Counted from the first letter of the stretch, positions 50,368 through 58,925 are shown. The stretch: DNA of 64,000 nt from Candidatus Edwardsbacteria bacterium RifOxyA12_full_54_48 (GCA_001777915.1 MFFN01000004.1:227632-291631); one strand, 5' to 3'. Notes: generated by a model not told the origin, from the sequence alone. Translations and numbers: made by a program.

Positions 50368-51848
50368 ATAAATTGATCTCCCCCGCCATAGCGCCTCCGG
50401 TCCTGCAGGCCAAACGCATCGGACCGGTGATCTCCCCGGACCGCTCCCGGGTGTTGCTGCGGCCCTTCTATCCCGTCAGGAAAAGCATTGCCCGGAGGAT
50501 CGTGAACGGGATCATGACCCTTAGTGACGAAGCGGCGGCCCGATTGCTGGCATCGGTGTTGAGCGAGTTCAAAGACCGGCATACCAACGTTGAGCAGACC
50601 TTCCTCAACCGCTTCAGGCAGGTGCAGGCGTATCTGAAGGATAGGAAGGAGACCCCGCCGGAGAAACAGCTGCTGATCGGGGCCTACTTCTCGCATGAAT
50701 ATTCCCCGGAGTCGGCCGCCCTGTTCAATCCGTCCATCGTGCCTCATCCCGATCAGACCAAGCTTCCGGCGGGCTCGCTCCGTTTTGTGTTGAGCCTGCG
50801 GGCCACCGGCGAGGGGCACATCTCATCCATCACCTTCCGCACCGGCACCGTCAGCGCCAAACACAGCATCAAGCTCACGCCGCCGGTTCCCTTTGTGACG
50901 GAGCCGGAGCCCCTGACCAACGCGGTATACCAGAAGGATCTCTTTGCCCGCAAGCTCCAGGAGGCGGGCCTGCACAGCAACTTCTGCCGGCGGGTGGTGG
51001 ACCAGCTGCCCGGGGAATTCGTCCTGGACGACCTGCGCCGGATGCTGAAAGCGGAGCGGCGGAAAATGACCCCGGTCGACGCCCTGGCCGACCGGGCCTC
51101 CCAGGGCATCCTGCTGCTGGCCGAATCCAACTACCAGGTGCGGTTCGATCCCTCCAGCCATCTGGCCCAGCGGATCCTGTTCCCCTCGGTGCCCAGCCAG
51201 AGCAACGGCATCGAGGACGCCCGGTTCGTCATGTTCCGGGACGACGACGGCAGCATCACCTACTACGCCACCTACACCGCCTACGACGGCAAGATCACCC
51301 TGCCCCAGCTGCTGGAGACCGCCGACTTTATCCATTTCAAGTTCCTGACCCTCAACGGCCCGGCCGTCCAGAACAAGGGCATGGCCCTGTTCCCCCGCAA
51401 GATCGACGGGCGTTACGCCATGCTGTCGCGCCAGGACGACCAGAACATTTTATTGATGTACTCCGACAACATCCACTTTTGGCAGACTCCCAGGATGCTG
51501 CTGCAGCCGGCCCAGCCCTGGGAGATGGTCAAGATCGGCACCTGCGGCTCCCCCATAGAGACCGAGGCCGGCTGGCTGGTGCTGAGCCACGGGGTCGGGC
51601 CAATGCGGAAGTACTGCCTGGGGGCCTTCCTGCTGGATCTTAAGGACCCCTCGCGGGTGATCGGCCGCCTGCGCCAGCCGCTGTTGTCGCCCAACCAGGA
51701 CGAGCGCGAAGGCTATGTGCCCAATGTGGTATACACCTGCGGCTCTTTGCTGCACGGCCGGGAGCTGGTGATACCTTACGCCATGAGCGACTATGCCACC
51801 AACTTTGCCACCGTGCCGATAGACGACCTGCTGGCGGGGATAGAATGA
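50364..51848 (+). CDS. GH130-type glycoside phosphorylase/hydrolase
   Basis: 494 aa. C-terminal half has the GH130 five-bladed propeller features: NGIEDARFVMFRDDDG with the conserved Glu-Asp, YYATYTAYDG, KGMALFPRKIDGRYAMLSRQD and GCGSPPIETEAGW-like (here GTCGSPIETEAGWLVLSHGVG). GH130 enzymes phosphorolyse or hydrolyse beta-mannosides. About 200 N-terminal residues precede the propeller and are not assigned. It is coupled to the GT4 fusion by ATGA. Its stop TGA overlaps the first bases of a palindromic element. Confidence 0.85.
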   Translation: MNKLISPAIAPPVLQAKRIGPVISPDRSRVLLRPFYPVRKSIARRIVNGIMTLSDEAAARLLASVLSEFKDRHTNVEQTFLNRFRQVQAYLKDRKETPPEKQLLIGAYFSHEYSPESAALFNPSIVPHPDQTKLPAGSLRFVLSLRATGEGHISSITFRTGTVSAKHSIKLTPPVPFVTEPEPLTNAVYQKDLFARKLQEAGLHSNFCRRVVDQLPGEFVLDDLRRMLKAERRKMTPVDALADRASQGILLLAESNYQVRFDPSSHLAQRILFPSVPSQSNGIEDARFVMFRDDDGSITYYATYTAYDGKITLPQLLETADFIHFKFLTLNGPAVQNKGMALFPRKIDGRYAMLSRQDDQNILLMYSDNIHFWQTPRMLLQPAQPWEMVKIGTCGSPIETEAGWLVLSHGVGPMRKYCLGAFLLDLKDPSRVIGRLRQPLLSPNQDEREGYVPNVVYTCGSLLHGRELVIPYAMSDYATNFATVPIDDLLAGIE

Positions 51849-51885
51849 CCCCACCCTGCCCTCCCCTAACGCATTAGGAGAGGGA
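51847..51885. repeat. Palindromic element, copy 7, between GH130 stop and DUF5677 start
   Basis: GACCCCACCCTGCC flank starting inside the GH130 TGA stop; core CTCCCCTAA-cgc-ATTAGGAGAG. The right arm AGGAGAGGG (51876-51884) ends 3 nt before the ATG of the next gene and is its only ribosome-binding site. Confidence 0.85.
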
Positions 51886-51887
51886 GA

Positions 51888-52736
51888 ATGATAATATCAA
51901 GACCATTAAAAAACTCACTAAATTCAATTATGTTATTTTTATCAACACAAGACCATATCGAGGTATTAAAAAATCTTATTGCGCTGGGTAGACCAAAAAT
52001 GTTTATGGTTTCGCCCATAAAATACAGTAATGAATATACTTCATTAATGGTATCATTTTTATTACACAACATTTCCGCTAGCGAATCGTTATTAACATTA
52101 TATAATACATATTCAAATCAATGGTTTCCGACAAATATTGGTTATATTATTGTTAGAACCATGTTTGAAACAGACATAACCGCACATTATATTACAAAAG
52201 ATCCTACTAAACGCTCTTTGCAATATATCCAATACGGGGCAATTATTGATAAAAAACAACTAGCTATGTGTATTAACCTTTGTAATAGTACAAATAATTC
52301 TACAAAAGAATACATGCAGTTAATGTTCAAAGAACGGTACAAAAATAAGGAAGAAGAAATTAATAACCAGTATAATAAGATAAAGAATAATTACACACAT
52401 AATAATAAGAACGGAAAAAAGACGTTATATAAAAATTGGTCCGGGAAAAGCATACATAATATGGCAATTGAGGTTGATCATAAAGAAGTTTATGAGACGT
52501 TATATACGGAACTATCATCATTCACACATGTAGATGTTAAGCTTGCTACTCGCTTTTTACGTGTGGATTTAAAAGGTCCTTATTGGTCTAACAAAGCTTC
52601 TGAAAATGATCTTGGATCTGTTTTCCAATATGCAGATATTTTCTTAACTTGCTTTCTAAAATTATTTGGTAAAGAAATGACCATTTGGGATGAAGAAGAA
52701 GTTGATAACTGTTGGAATATAAAAAAACGCAGCTAA
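51888..52736 (+). CDS. DUF5677-like protein, AT-rich
   Basis: 282 aa, mostly helical. The segments SLLTLYNTYSNQWFPTNIGYIIVRTMFETDITA and LYTELSSFTHVDVKLATRF recall DUF5677/Abi-like proteins with an R-x4-E and an S-x-x-H motif, found next to defence or mobile genes. The coding region is about 30% G+C against about 60% for its neighbours, so it was probably acquired. Translation appears to start from a Shine-Dalgarno supplied by the palindromic element upstream. Function unknown; a role in phage defence is only a possibility. Confidence 0.65.
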   Translation: MIISRPLKNSLNSIMLFLSTQDHIEVLKNLIALGRPKMFMVSPIKYSNEYTSLMVSFLLHNISASESLLTLYNTYSNQWFPTNIGYIIVRTMFETDITAHYITKDPTKRSLQYIQYGAIIDKKQLAMCINLCNSTNNSTKEYMQLMFKERYKNKEEEINNQYNKIKNNYTHNNKNGKKTLYKNWSGKSIHNMAIEVDHKEVYETLYTELSSFTHVDVKLATRFLRVDLKGPYWSNKASENDLGSVFQYADIFLTCFLKLFGKEMTIWDEEEVDNCWNIKKRS

Positions 52737-52763
52737 TTTAATTATGCAGAAAATGAAATATTT

Positions 52764-53144
52764 ATGAAATTCTGCTGGGTAACCATAAACGTCAAGGACA
52801 TGGAACGGTCCCTGTCCTTTTACCGGGACCTTCTGGGCCTGGAGATAAAACGCAAGATGACCCCCAGCCCCGATATGGAGATAATATTTTTAGGCTCTGG
52901 GGAAACCCAGGTGGAGCTTATCTGCAACAAAAAAGCCGGCGCTATTGTCGCCGGCAAAGATATCTCCCTGGGCTTCGAAGTGGATTCCTTGGACAAATTC
53001 AGCGAGATATTAAAGAGCAAGAACATTCCCATCCACTCCGGGCCTTTCCAACCCAACCCGCACATCAAATTCTTATACATCCTCGACCCGGATGGAACGA
53101 AGATCCAGCTGGTGGAAAATATTCCAGCCGCTGGCCCTAAATAA
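52764..53144 (+). CDS. Glyoxalase/VOC superfamily protein
   Basis: 126 aa, one pair of beta-alpha-beta-beta-beta modules: KFCWVTINVKDMERSLSFYRDLLGLE at the N-terminus with the first His replaced by Thr, and the C-terminal FLYILDPDGTKIQLVE with the conserved Glu near 117. Members bind metal and act on lactoylglutathione, antibiotics or metabolites; here the specific role cannot be told. It is preceded by an AT-rich gap after the DUF5677 gene. Confidence 0.85.
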   Translation: MKFCWVTINVKDMERSLSFYRDLLGLEIKRKMTPSPDMEIIFLGSGETQVELICNKKAGAIVAGKDISLGFEVDSLDKFSEILKSKNIPIHSGPFQPNPHIKFLYILDPDGTKIQLVENIPAAGPK

Positions 53145-53186
53145 AAGAAGAACTGTCGCTGATGCGTTCCGGACCGCGCCACTTTG

Positions 53187-53222
53187 CTCCTTCCCGCATC
53201 GGGAAGGGGTAGGGGTTAGGTC
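53187..53222. repeat. Palindromic element, copy 8 (short core)
   Basis: CTTCCCGCATCGGGAAGGGG core followed by TAGGGGTTAGGTC. The same unit recurs at 54037-54072. Confidence 0.7.
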
Positions 53223-53249
53223 GGTACCCGCCATTACTTGAATTAATTC

Positions 53250-53256
53250 TTATATA
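53250..53256 (+). promoter_or_regulatory. Possible -10 box of a leaderless recO mRNA
   Basis: TTATATA ends five bases before the ATG at 53262. No Shine-Dalgarno sequence; -35 box not evident. Confidence 0.3.
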
Positions 53257-53261
53257 CCTTC

Positions 53262-54017
53262 ATGATCGAACGCACCGAAGCCATAATATTAAAGACCCAG
53301 AATTTTTCCGAGACCAGCCGCATCGTCAGCGCCTTCACCCGGCAGTTCGGCCGGATGAAGTTCATGGCCAAGGGCGCCCGCAAGCCAAAAAGCAGGTTCG
53401 GGGCTTCCTTCCAGCCCGGCGGGGTCTCCCAGATCGTCTTCTACCGCAGCCGCCACTCCGAGCTGCACACCGTCTCCGAGACCGACGTGGTCTGGGACCC
53501 CTCGGCCCTGGCCGAGGACGGCCGGATGAACCCGGCGGCGGTGGCCCTGGAGATGGGCTACAAACTCACCGCCTTGGAGTCGCCCAATATGGCCTTCTAC
53601 AAGAATCTTTCGGGATTTTTGCGGTCACTGCCATCCTCCGGGGAAAGCCCCAGCCAACTGCTGGGCTTTTTTCTGTCGGCCCTCAACAACCTGGGACACT
53701 CCCCCCGGCTGGATTCCTGCGTCAAATGCCGCCGGGAGCTTAAAAGCGGCGGGCCGGTCTTCTCGGTGACCGAGGGCGGATTCCTCTGCCCCCGCTGCCA
53801 TGCCCCGGAGGGGGAATGCATTATCCTGAAACCGACCCAATCCGCGGCCCTGTATCACTGGCACTCCACCGGAGAACTGTGCCAGATCGCCCCCCGCGAC
53901 AGCAAAGGGCTGATCGAGACCCTGACCGCCTTCGTCAACCACCACATATCGGGCCGGACCAAGCTGATCTGCGTAAAATATTTGGACCCCACCCCTGCTC
54001 CTCCCCTAACGCATTAG
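53262..54017 (+). CDS. recO: DNA repair protein RecO
   Basis: 251 aa. N-terminal OB fold (ERTEAIILKTQNFSETSRIVSAFTR; GARKPKSRFG), helical middle, and a zinc finger with CVKCRREL ... FLCPRCH. RecO loads RecA onto SSB-coated DNA with RecR/RecF. The last residues (DPTPAPPLTH) and the TAG stop are encoded by the palindromic element at 53985-54025, so the original C-terminus (about after VKYL) has been extended by about ten residues. Confidence 0.93.
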   Translation: MIERTEAIILKTQNFSETSRIVSAFTRQFGRMKFMAKGARKPKSRFGASFQPGGVSQIVFYRSRHSELHTVSETDVVWDPSALAEDGRMNPAAVALEMGYKLTALESPNMAFYKNLSGFLRSLPSSGESPSQLLGFFLSALNNLGHSPRLDSCVKCRRELKSGGPVFSVTEGGFLCPRCHAPEGECIILKPTQSAALYHWHSTGELCQIAPRDSKGLIETLTAFVNHHISGRTKLICVKYLDPTPAPPLTH

Positions 54018-54025
54018 GAGAGGGG
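53985..54025. repeat. Palindromic element, copy 9, encoding the end of recO
   Basis: GACCCCACCCCTGC flank and CTCCCCTAA-cgc-ATTAGGAGAGG core. TAG (54015-54017) in the core is the recO stop. Confidence 0.85.
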
Positions 54026-54036
54026 TATATTGTATT

Positions 54037-54072
54037 TCCCTTCCCGCATCGGGAAGGGGCAGGGGTTAGGTG
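54037..54072. repeat. Palindromic element, copy 10 (short core)
   Basis: CCTTCCCGCATCGGGAAGGGG core followed by CAGGGGTTAGG, as at 53187. Confidence 0.7.
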
Positions 54073-54073
54073 T

Positions 54074-54099
54074 CATTCCCGTGTAAACGGGAATCCAGG
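54074..54099. repeat. Short hairpin repeat of the CATTCC...GGAATCCAGG type
   Basis: CATTCCCGT/ACGGGAAT stem then CCAGG, directly following copy 10. Confidence 0.6.
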
Positions 54100-54117
54100 A
54101 ACCCGACCGACAAAAAT

Positions 54118-54152
54118 AACGTAGGGGATGGTTTCAAACCCTCCCCTACGTT
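54118..54152. repeat. 11-bp inverted repeat in the recO/M3 gap
   Basis: AACGTAGGGGA (54118-54128) and TCCCCTACGTT (54142-54152) around a 13-nt loop, no T-run. Confidence 0.6.
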
Positions 54153-54168
54153 AAAACGACCCCGGTAC

Positions 54169-54206
54169 GACCTCACCCTACCCTCTCCAAATAAATTTGG
54201 AGAGGG
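54169..54206. repeat. Palindromic element, copy 11
   Basis: GACCTCACCCTACC flank and CTCTCCAAA-ta-AATTTGGAGAG core; near-identical to copy 1 at 16902. It ends 5 nt from the stop of the M3 peptidase gene (minus strand). Confidence 0.8.
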
Positions 54207-54211
54207 ATTTT

Positions 54212-55738
54212 TTATTCCGCCAGGTATTTAAGCGAGAATTCCTCCCCGCTGATGCGCTTGTACAATTCGGGATAGGTGTAGGTCCCGGAAGGTTTGATCA
54301 CCTCTTCCATCAGAAACTTCCCGAACTTTTTACCCTGGCCCATGATGTCATCCGTTTTGTGGCGCTGCTTGAACACCTCCCTCAGCATGTCGCAGCTTAG
54401 GTCGCCCATGAAATAATTGTGCAGGTAGATGGGATGGGTGGTGTGATGGATCCGGAATCCCCAGGGCGGCTCCCCGGCGAAAGGCTCCTCGCCCAGTATC
54501 TGCCGGTATGTCTTCCAGTACAGCTGGTGAACATCGTCGATGGTCTTGATGTTCTCCCGATACAGGGCCTGGTCGAACAGGATGGCCGGAACGGCCTCCA
54601 GCCGGGTGGCCCGCTCCCAGCGCTTGAGATTGCCAAAGTTCTCCGCCGCCCCGGCCTGGTCCTCTCCGAAGAACTGTCCGTAGAACGATCGGTCATATAA
54701 AAAATCCTGGAACAGGTTGGCGAACCCCTCGGAGATGATGCCGCTGACCCCCAGGTTCAACAGCACCTCCCGGGGCTTAAGCAGGAAAGAATGCAGGGCG
54801 TGGCCGGTCTCGTGCAGCAGCACGCCGTATTCGTGATAGCGGTTCTCCACGTTGGCCAGTATCCGGGAGTCCTTGGCCGTCTGGATGGGGAAATTATAGC
54901 CCCACTCCGACTTGTTGCGGCGGGGGAAGATGTCGTAGGTGATGTTGTATTTGGTGATGTCCCAGCCGAAGTTCAAAAAGAAATCCCGGACCACATCGTA
55001 ACCGGCCGACATGTCCACCCGGTGGTTGAGCTCCGGGGCCAGTTGGGCGCTGATATAGGCTTCGTCCCACGGTTTTACTTCCGTGTCGCCGATGAATTTT
55101 TCGCCGAATTCCGCCTTGATCTTTTTCATGGCCGGCAGCAGTTTGGCAGTCTGTTCCGGCCAGCCGTCGAACATGCTGGCGTCCAGCTCCTGCTGTTCCA
55201 GCTGGTAGGCCGCGAAGTTCTTGGCCCCGTAGAGCCGGGCATATTCTTTTCTCAATCCGATCAGTTCGGCGAATCCGGCCTGGAACAGCGGCTGGTTCAC
55301 CTGGGCCCGGGCCAGGTAGGCTTTCTTTCTTTTCTCCCGGTCCGGCTGGCTCCGCAGGATCTGGGCGATCTCGGTGGAGCGGATCTCCCGGCCATCCAAA
55401 TTGGAGCGGTGGGTATTGAGCACCTGGGACAGCTGGGTGGCCAGTTTCTGGATCTCCAGTTCCAGCTGGTTCATCTGGTCGGACAGGTGGTAGGGCTTGA
55501 AGGCCTTGTACAGGATCTCTTTCCGGCGCTTGTCCTGCGGCTCCAGGTCCATTGCCTGGTGATCCAGAATGGCCTGGTAGTTTTTCTGGTCCTTGAATAC
55601 CTTGACCATCCTCTGGTAGGCCTTCTGCGAGCCGAAATCGTATCCGGTGGTGTACTGGACCCATTCCAGGCGGTAGTACTGGGCCGACAGCTTTTCCAGC
55701 TTGCGGCCGATGGCGCTAAGTTTTTTTATTTGGGACAT
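54212..55738 (-). CDS. M3 family oligopeptidase
   Basis: 508 aa, soluble M3/oligoendopeptidase F-like zinc peptidase. The zinc motif His-Glu-Thr-Gly-His is at 309-313 (LLHETGHALHS), with the third ligand Glu in SGIISEGFANLF about 26 residues later. C-terminal HTTHPIYLHNYFMGD and YPELYKRISG are typical. It acts in cytoplasmic peptide turnover. The ATG at 55738 is preceded by GGAG and a perfect promoter; an upstream open frame to 55915 would overlap the TonB gene and is rejected. Confidence 0.93.
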   Translation of the reverse strand: MSQIKKLSAIGRKLEKLSAQYYRLEWVQYTTGYDFGSQKAYQRMVKVFKDQKNYQAILDHQAMDLEPQDKRRKEILYKAFKPYHLSDQMNQLELEIQKLATQLSQVLNTHRSNLDGREIRSTEIAQILRSQPDREKRKKAYLARAQVNQPLFQAGFAELIGLRKEYARLYGAKNFAAYQLEQQELDASMFDGWPEQTAKLLPAMKKIKAEFGEKFIGDTEVKPWDEAYISAQLAPELNHRVDMSAGYDVVRDFFLNFGWDITKYNITYDIFPRRNKSEWGYNFPIQTAKDSRILANVENRYHEYGVLLHETGHALHSFLLKPREVLLNLGVSGIISEGFANLFQDFLYDRSFYGQFFGEDQAGAAENFGNLKRWERATRLEAVPAILFDQALYRENIKTIDDVHQLYWKTYRQILGEEPFAGEPPWGFRIHHTTHPIYLHNYFMGDLSCDMLREVFKQRHKTDDIMGQGKKFGKFLMEEVIKPSGTYTYPELYKRISGEEFSLKYLAE

Positions 55739-55774
55739 TGGGGCTCCTATTTTATTTTTCAAACCTATGCATTG

Positions 55775-55803
55775 ATTATACAAGGCTGGGCGGTAAATGT
55801 CAA
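55775..55803 (-). promoter_or_regulatory. Consensus sigma70 promoter for the M3 peptidase
   Basis: Minus strand TTGACA (55798-55803), 17-nt spacer, TATAAT (55775-55780), both perfect. It overlaps the stop of the TonB receptor gene. Start near 55768. Confidence 0.9.
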
Positions 55804-58800
55804 AACATAAACCCCAAAACCAGCCTTGCCTTCCGCGGCAGAACATAGGCCGAGCTTTCCGGGTAGCGCAGTGAGTTGTAGGGATCGTTGACGTAGTCAT
55901 TGTAGGCGGCCGCATAGGTGAGGTAGAGTTCCTTGTCGTCTATCACCCCGTCGCCGTTCAGGTCCCGCCATTTGCTGTAATCGGGATTGGGATACATCAT
56001 GGTATGGCCGGAGCTGTCGATGCCACCCGGCAGGCTGTCCAAAACGGTCTTCCCGGCAAAATCATCGTAGGAGGGCGGCGTGCCGTAGGCATCGGTCAGG
56101 CCGGTCTGGGGAAAGATCCCGGTGGTGTTCTTGCGGTTGAACAGATTCAATACCTCCAATCCCAGGGTCAGGTTCACCCCGGATAGTTTGAATATCTTCT
56201 CCGCCTTCAGGTCGGTGTTGAAGGTCCAGGGCAGCCGTTCGTGATTGATGTCTCCCACGATGTTGCCGTAGAAATATCCCAGCACGGTGTAGGGAAACCC
56301 GCTGTTGGCGTTATTGAACAGGCCTATGGATATATCGGACAAAGGCTGCCCACCAAAAAACCACGGACCGAAATCGCTGCCGGATCCCCAGCCCAGGTTC
56401 AGGACAAACTTGTGCCGCTGGTCCCAGTTGAGGAAATAAGTATTGATATATTTTGGGTTCAGCAATGGGTCTTCTAGATTGTCAACCCCACCGTATATGT
56501 ACTCGTGAACAATATTTGGTGCATCAGTGTTATACTTTGTCATCTGAAAAGAATAATTGGCTAAAATCGAATATTCCTTTCCCAAGGGTTTCAACTCATA
56601 AGTCAGCTCCAAGCCGCGAATATTGGCTTGTCTATTATTTTTAAATCCACTGTAACTCAATCCAGTTGTAGTATCTTGGATATATGCGGTATCTATCAGA
56701 TCATAAACATCCTTATAATACATACTTAGGTCAAGCTCTGAGCTCTGCCCGAATCGTCGTGATAAACCGGCATCATAGGCTATGGTGTAGGGCGCCATTA
56801 GCTCCGGTTCGCCCAATACAGTGGTGCCCCGGGCAATGTTGGCGGTTAAATTTTTGTACAGATAATCCCACGACGGCTGCTGTACATACCGGCCGAAGTT
56901 CACCCGGAAGGAAGCGGACCCTGAGATCTTGTGCAGAAACCCCAGCCGCAGGCTGTACATGGTGGTGTCCCGGGCTTCTATGTATGAGGCGGTATCGGTC
57001 AGGTTGAAGTTATTGGCCTTTTTCCCGGCATTGGGCATGAACCGGTCCAGCCTGACTCCGGCGGTAAGCACCAGGTCGCTCAGCTCCAGTTTTTCCTGAA
57101 GATAAATAGCCAGGTTGGCCGGATCGAAATCGTAATAGTCCTTGAACGGCACCGGATCCCAGGGCAGTGAATTCTCCTTGAGGTATACCCGGTATTTCTT
57201 GAGATCGATGCCCCCCTCCAGGTTGTTCTTTTCGTTCACCTGGTGATTCAATTTAAAGTTGAACCCGTTATAACTGTCGGCCGTCCTCCGCCACAGCCTG
57301 GCCAGGCCGTAGCCTACAAAGTATCCCGGGACGCCATAGGGATTGTTGATATTTTTGACATAGCCCTGTCCGGCATAGGCATCGTAGATGCTGTCGCCGT
57401 TGGCATCGGCGTCGGACAGGAAGGTGTAATCCTGCCACCAGCTGCGCTCCTTCTCGGCGGCGGTGTCCAGCACCCCGGCCTGGGTCCTGGCGCTGAAGCG
57501 GCTGAGGCCCAGCGAATATGAGGTCTTTAGAGAGAGGTCCTGCCTGAACCTCAGGCCCAGCATCCACTCCTTCTTCAATTCGGCGTAGTAGTTATCCAGG
57601 TTGTATTTGAAATATGTGCTGTATTGTAATTCCTGCTCCCTGTTGGCAAACCAGGTGAGGCTGGCCTTGGCATTATATCGTTCAAGTTTATAATCCGCCC
57701 TTCCCTGCAACCTATACGAATTAGATCCGCTGTGCGGCAGGTATGGCTGGTCCCATTCCTTCCAGCCGTACATCCGGCCGTGGGCCAGCCGGTCCTGTTT
57801 TTCCAATTCCCACATCTGCTGGCCGCTGACATCCGATCCCCCGGCGGCGTAAAGGCTGTCGTAGTGCCTGATGGTATCGGCCCAGTCGCCCACCCAGCCG
57901 TAACTTCCGCCGCTGCCGGGGACGGTATCCCACACGGAGTGGCTGTAGTACAGGGTATCGGCCCAGATATAATCCTGGGAATGATCGGGCACGTAGATTT
58001 TTTCCGGCATATTAAAGGCTATTATGCCTTTGCGGTCTGCAACCTCGGCATTGAACGAAAAACGCAGGTCATTAACCTTGGGAATGGCCGAATTCCAAAA
58101 GCCCTCGAATTTGTTATATCCGCTGTTGGTTGATCCTTGGATCATATCCGAAGTCCATTTTATCCCTTTATCGGCCGACGATTCCGACCGTTCGGTAATG
58201 ATATCAACCGCGCCCGACATGCTTTGCCCGATGGAAACGGGGAACCCCGCCCCGGTGATCTCGATCCCGGCAATGGCCCGGGAGGGGAGGTGCTCGCTGA
58301 ATACCCCGAAATGCCGGTCGCTGACATCGAAGCCATCCACGAAATACGCTAGCTCGTCATGGTCACCGCCCCGCAGGTGCATCTGCCCGGCATGGATCAC
58401 CGTACCTGGAGTTTGCCTGATAATATAGCCCAGCCCGGGCTCAGGCATGTTTATTGTTCGTCCGGCCGCTATGGCAAGCTGGCCCGTTCCGTCGGATTCG
58501 TTCTCTTCTGCCTGTTTTTTTTGACTGGCCGGCCAAAGCTTCAAAAAAAGTATCGCACCTTTTTCCGGGTAATACAGCACCTCCTTGACCACCGCCGGAC
58601 TGGATCCTTTCTTCTCCGCCCGGAGGGTATAACTGCCAGCCCCCAGGCTGTCCATAACAAAATAACCGTTGATGTCCGTCCTGGACTCAACGGTCGTTCC
58701 ATCTATGGTGATCCTGGCCTTTTCCAGTTTCTGCCCGGTTGCGCCGTCGATCACCAAGCCCTCGAGTTTGTTGGCCTTTTCTCCGGCCAGGGAAAGGGCC

Positions 58801-58841
58801 GCAGACCATAACAGGATGGCAGAGCAGATGATCCTGCGCAT
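55800..58841 (-). CDS. TonB-dependent outer-membrane receptor
   Basis: 1013 aa. Signal peptide 1-19, carboxypeptidase-regulatory-like domain (about 27-95: LEGLVIDGATGQKLEKARI), plug (about 125-225: MHLRGGDHDELAYFVDGFDVSD, VSIGQSMSGAVDIIT), then a long beta-barrel (NNLEGGIDLKKYRVYL, LVLTAGVRLDRFMP, ILANYSFQMTKYNT) ending in aromatic F (RLVLGFMF), as outer-membrane barrels do. A TonB box is not obvious. Ligand unknown; homologues take up siderophores, glycans or peptides. It has its own promoter at 58890. Confidence 0.92.
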   Translation of the reverse strand: MRRIICSAILLWSAALSLAGEKANKLEGLVIDGATGQKLEKARITIDGTTVESRTDINGYFVMDSLGAGSYTLRAEKKGSSPAVVKEVLYYPEKGAILFLKLWPASQKKQAEENESDGTGQLAIAAGRTINMPEPGLGYIIRQTPGTVIHAGQMHLRGGDHDELAYFVDGFDVSDRHFGVFSEHLPSRAIAGIEITGAGFPVSIGQSMSGAVDIITERSESSADKGIKWTSDMIQGSTNSGYNKFEGFWNSAIPKVNDLRFSFNAEVADRKGIIAFNMPEKIYVPDHSQDYIWADTLYYSHSVWDTVPGSGGSYGWVGDWADTIRHYDSLYAAGGSDVSGQQMWELEKQDRLAHGRMYGWKEWDQPYLPHSGSNSYRLQGRADYKLERYNAKASLTWFANREQELQYSTYFKYNLDNYYAELKKEWMLGLRFRQDLSLKTSYSLGLSRFSARTQAGVLDTAAEKERSWWQDYTFLSDADANGDSIYDAYAGQGYVKNINNPYGVPGYFVGYGLARLWRRTADSYNGFNFKLNHQVNEKNNLEGGIDLKKYRVYLKENSLPWDPVPFKDYYDFDPANLAIYLQEKLELSDLVLTAGVRLDRFMPNAGKKANNFNLTDTASYIEARDTTMYSLRLGFLHKISGSASFRVNFGRYVQQPSWDYLYKNLTANIARGTTVLGEPELMAPYTIAYDAGLSRRFGQSSELDLSMYYKDVYDLIDTAYIQDTTTGLSYSGFKNNRQANIRGLELTYELKPLGKEYSILANYSFQMTKYNTDAPNIVHEYIYGGVDNLEDPLLNPKYINTYFLNWDQRHKFVLNLGWGSGSDFGPWFFGGQPLSDISIGLFNNANSGFPYTVLGYFYGNIVGDINHERLPWTFNTDLKAEKIFKLSGVNLTLGLEVLNLFNRKNTTGIFPQTGLTDAYGTPPSYDDFAGKTVLDSLPGGIDSSGHTMMYPNPDYSKWRDLNGDGVIDDKELYLTYAAAYNDYVNDPYNSLRYPESSAYVLPRKARLVLGFMF

Positions 58842-58889
58842 ATTCGCCTCGCATATAGGGTTGTTTGACGAAGGGCTTCTTTTAAATGT

Positions 58890-58918
58890 AGTATAACAAA
58901 AGACTCTGGATATGTAAA
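58890..58918 (-). promoter_or_regulatory. Sigma70 promoter for the TonB receptor
   Basis: Minus strand TTTACA (58913-58918), 17-nt spacer, TATACT (58890-58895). Start near 58883, leader about 41 nt. Confidence 0.8.
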
Positions 58919-58925
58919 TATAAAT

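Noticed and set aside
55739-55915. N-terminal extension of the M3 peptidase
   Set aside because: It would overlap the TonB gene and lie upstream of the consensus promoter; the ATG at 55738 has a GGAG site.
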